This document shows, in pieces, positions 62,574 through 64,000 of a DNA stretch of 64,000 nt (position 1 is its first letter; each line of letters opens with the position of its first letter). Location of the stretch: positions 76,468 through 140,467 of the forward strand of contig NZ_BMFW01000001.1 of NCBI RefSeq assembly GCF_014639275.1. Reading direction: 5' to 3'. The stretch comes from Arthrobacter liuii (GTDB lineage: Bacteria > Actinomycetota > Actinomycetes > Actinomycetales > Micrococcaceae). The notes under the pieces are model-generated. The model searched no databases and was not told where the DNA came from. It saw only the letters and a list, made by a program, of their open reading frames with translations. Made by a program: the position numbers and the translations under genes.

Positions 62574-63878
62574 TCACCAGAGCGAGGGGAGGCTCCCGAC
62601 GAGGCGTTCGTACATGGCCAAAGCCGAACCGTCGGTGAGGGACGCCACCTGGTCGATGACCACGCGAAGGCGCGCTCCGTCGTCGTCCGCCGCCCGCCAG
62701 TCCGCAGCGAACATCGGCTCCAGGTGGCGGTCGCCGGTGGCGCTGAGGGCGGTCACCAGGGCATGGAGCACTTCCCGCTGGCGCTCGTAGATGGGCTGCC
62801 GGTGTTCCGTGGTCATCACAAAGGTGGTGGCAAGGCCCTTCATCACCGCGATCTCCATGACGGTCTCGTCAGGAACCATCAGTTCGGCGTTGTAGCGGGT
62901 CAGGTTTTCCGGCCCGTAGACGGCGCGGGTGGTTTCCAGGGCGCTCTGGCAGAACCGGCCGATAAGCTGGCTGGTCATGTTTTTCAGGGCGGCCATGGAT
63001 TTACGGCTGCCGTCGGCTTCACGCACCCACACGTCCGTGGCCTCGAGCCGGGCCAGGGCGGCGTCGATGGCGGCGGGCTCGTTGTGCGGCAGGTACCACT
63101 GCTTGGCGTAGCCCACCACGCGGGCGCGGTGGTCCGGGTTGTCCATCCAGCGCAGCTGGAAGTGGCCGGCCACGATTGCGTCCTCCACGTCGTGAACGGA
63201 GTAGGAGATGTCGTCCGCCAGGTCCATCACCTGGGCTTCAAGGCAGGTCCGGCGTTCCGGGGCCCCTTCCCGAAGCCAGTTGAAGATGGGGAGATCGTCC
63301 TCGTAGGCGCCGAACTTGCTGGTGCGCCGGCCGTGGATCACCGGCGCTTCCAGGGCGGACCACGGGTATTTCGACGCCGCGTCAAGGCTTGCGCGGGTGA
63401 GGTTCAGTCCGGCGGGCATGCCGTCAGCCGTGAGCACCTTCGGTTCGAGCCGCGTCAGCAGCCGGAGGGTCTGGGCGTTGCCTTCGAAACCGCCGATGGC
63501 GTGTGCCACCTCGTTCAACGCTGACTCGCCGTTATGGCCGAAGGGCGGGTGGCCCAGGTCGTGGCTCAGGCAGGCCGTGTCCACCACATCGGGGTCGCAG
63601 CCCAGGGTCCTGCCCAGTTCGCGGCCCACCTGGGCCACTTCCAGGCTGTGGGTGAGGCGGGTGCGGACGAAGTCGTCCGTGTCCGGTGCCACCACCTGGG
63701 TTTTGGCGCCCAGCCGGCGAAGCGCCGACGAGTGCAGCACCCGCGCCCTGTCCCGTTCAAAGTCAGAGCGGTAGGTACTTTTGGGCGGCTCCTCCACCCA
63801 CCGGGCGGAATCATGCGTGTCATAGCCGGGGAGCGCCAGGGCGGCGGTGGGGGTTCCGGCAGCGCGGCTTCCCGCCAT
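62574..63878 (-). CDS. dgt: dGTP triphosphohydrolase-like HD domain protein
   Basis: This HD-superfamily nucleotide triphosphohydrolase has RVLHSSALRRLGAKTQVVAP, RTRLTHSLEVAQVGRELGRT, and ACLSHDLGHPPFGHNGESAL (metal-binding H...HD). DLADDISYSVHDVEDAIVAG carries the last metal Asp. The 434-residue length fits the family. ATG 63878 is preferred, though GTG 63893, which precedes the upstream stop (63886-63888), is possible. It sits between dusB-like and redox/dnaG genes, the usual actinobacterial order. Confidence 0.93.
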   Translation of the reverse strand: MAGSRAAGTPTAALALPGYDTHDSARWVEEPPKSTYRSDFERDRARVLHSSALRRLGAKTQVVAPDTDDFVRTRLTHSLEVAQVGRELGRTLGCDPDVVDTACLSHDLGHPPFGHNGESALNEVAHAIGGFEGNAQTLRLLTRLEPKVLTADGMPAGLNLTRASLDAASKYPWSALEAPVIHGRRTSKFGAYEDDLPIFNWLREGAPERRTCLEAQVMDLADDISYSVHDVEDAIVAGHFQLRWMDNPDHRARVVGYAKQWYLPHNEPAAIDAALARLEATDVWVREADGSRKSMAALKNMTSQLIGRFCQSALETTRAVYGPENLTRYNAELMVPDETVMEIAVMKGLATTFVMTTEHRQPIYERQREVLHALVTALSATGDRHLEPMFAADWRAADDDGARLRVVIDQVASLTDGSALAMYERLVGSLPSLW

Positions 63879-63885
63879 GGCTGCG

Positions 63886-64000
63886 TCAGCCACCGGAGAC
63901 GTCCAGTTCGGCGGCCGCGATGTCCCGGGACTGGTCAACATTCAGGGCGCGGGAGTCCAGCCAGTCCTTGGGCAGGGCAGGCCTTTTCGGCGTGCCGGCG
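63886..64000 (-). CDS. C-terminal end of a probable tRNA-dihydrouridine synthase (DusB); partial
   Basis: The minus-strand frame entering from the right edge reads LPKDWLDSRALNVDQSRDI and ends AAAELDVSGG before TGA. The tail resembles the C-terminus of actinobacterial DusB, and DusB is the usual neighbour of dgt. Only about 38 residues are inside the window and no catalytic motif is visible, so the name rests mainly on gene order. Confidence 0.55.
   Translation of the reverse strand, partial: AGTPKRPALPKDWLDSRALNVDQSRDIAAAELDVSGG

Overview
The window is high-GC actinobacterial chromosome, most likely Arthrobacter/Pseudarthrobacter (Micrococcaceae). The evidence is the strong GC bias, the frequent GTG/TTG starts, several apparently leaderless mRNAs (a TANNNT box 6-8 nt before the start codon), and characteristic gene neighbourhoods: rimP-nusA-ylxR-infB, dxr-rseP-ispG-GNAT, rpsB-tsf-pyrH-frr-cdsA and dusB-dgt-dnaG. 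There is no CRISPR array, IS element or prophage. This is largely core chromosome with small accessory patches.

Layout. 1-3841 (minus): infB (N-terminal part only), ylxR, nusA, rimP. 3930-7023 (plus): a DUF4439 protein, a VIT-type transporter and a small-molecule phosphotransferase; the last two meet inside a 15-bp tandem repeat. 7045-9873 (minus): a PLP-decarboxylase remnant, a TauE/SafE permease and proS. 10206-12530 (plus): an operator-controlled ABC exporter with its own TetR regulator. 12564-19626 (minus): a lipoprotein, then GNAT, ispG, YciI, a membrane protein, a SatD-like protein, rseP and dxr. 19748-21217 (plus): a lipase-maturation-factor homologue.

21231-33714 is branched-chain amino-acid catabolism. 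A seven-gene, tightly packed leucine/isovaleryl-CoA cluster (CitE-like lyase, MaoC hydratase, CoA-transferase A/B, acyl-CoA dehydrogenase, biotin-dependent carboxylase alpha/beta) faces its TetR regulator across paired operator-like sites. It is followed by a bkd operon (E1alpha, E1beta, E2) facing an Lrp/AsnC regulator. Together they would take branched-chain 2-oxo acids to acyl-CoAs, and leucine carbon on to acetoacetate and acetyl-CoA.

34474-42454: small membrane proteins, then two acetate-type sodium/solute symporter modules flanking a LytS/LytTR two-component system, followed by a decayed membrane-protein gene. 42916-47938 (minus): a DivIVA-like protein and the cdsA-frr-pyrH-tsf-rpsB translation/lipid cluster. 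48386-54370: an M23 peptidase, an acyl-CoA dehydrogenase behind a perfect 28-bp palindrome, a CAT-anticodon tRNA, and an envelope/lipid group (GT4, EamA/NIPA-like transporter, CDP-alcohol phosphotransferase, holin-like protein). 54550-56852: an MFS exporter, two small proteins and two identical tRNA-Asn genes.

56950-64000 (minus): dnaG, a five-gene redox operon (ferredoxin, NuoF-like flavoprotein, ferric-reductase-like membrane protein, ApbE, small exported protein), dgt, and the C-terminal end of a probable dusB. The redox operon is the best candidate here for an incompletely described system: a putative NAD(P)H-to-membrane electron-transfer chain with its own flavin transferase.
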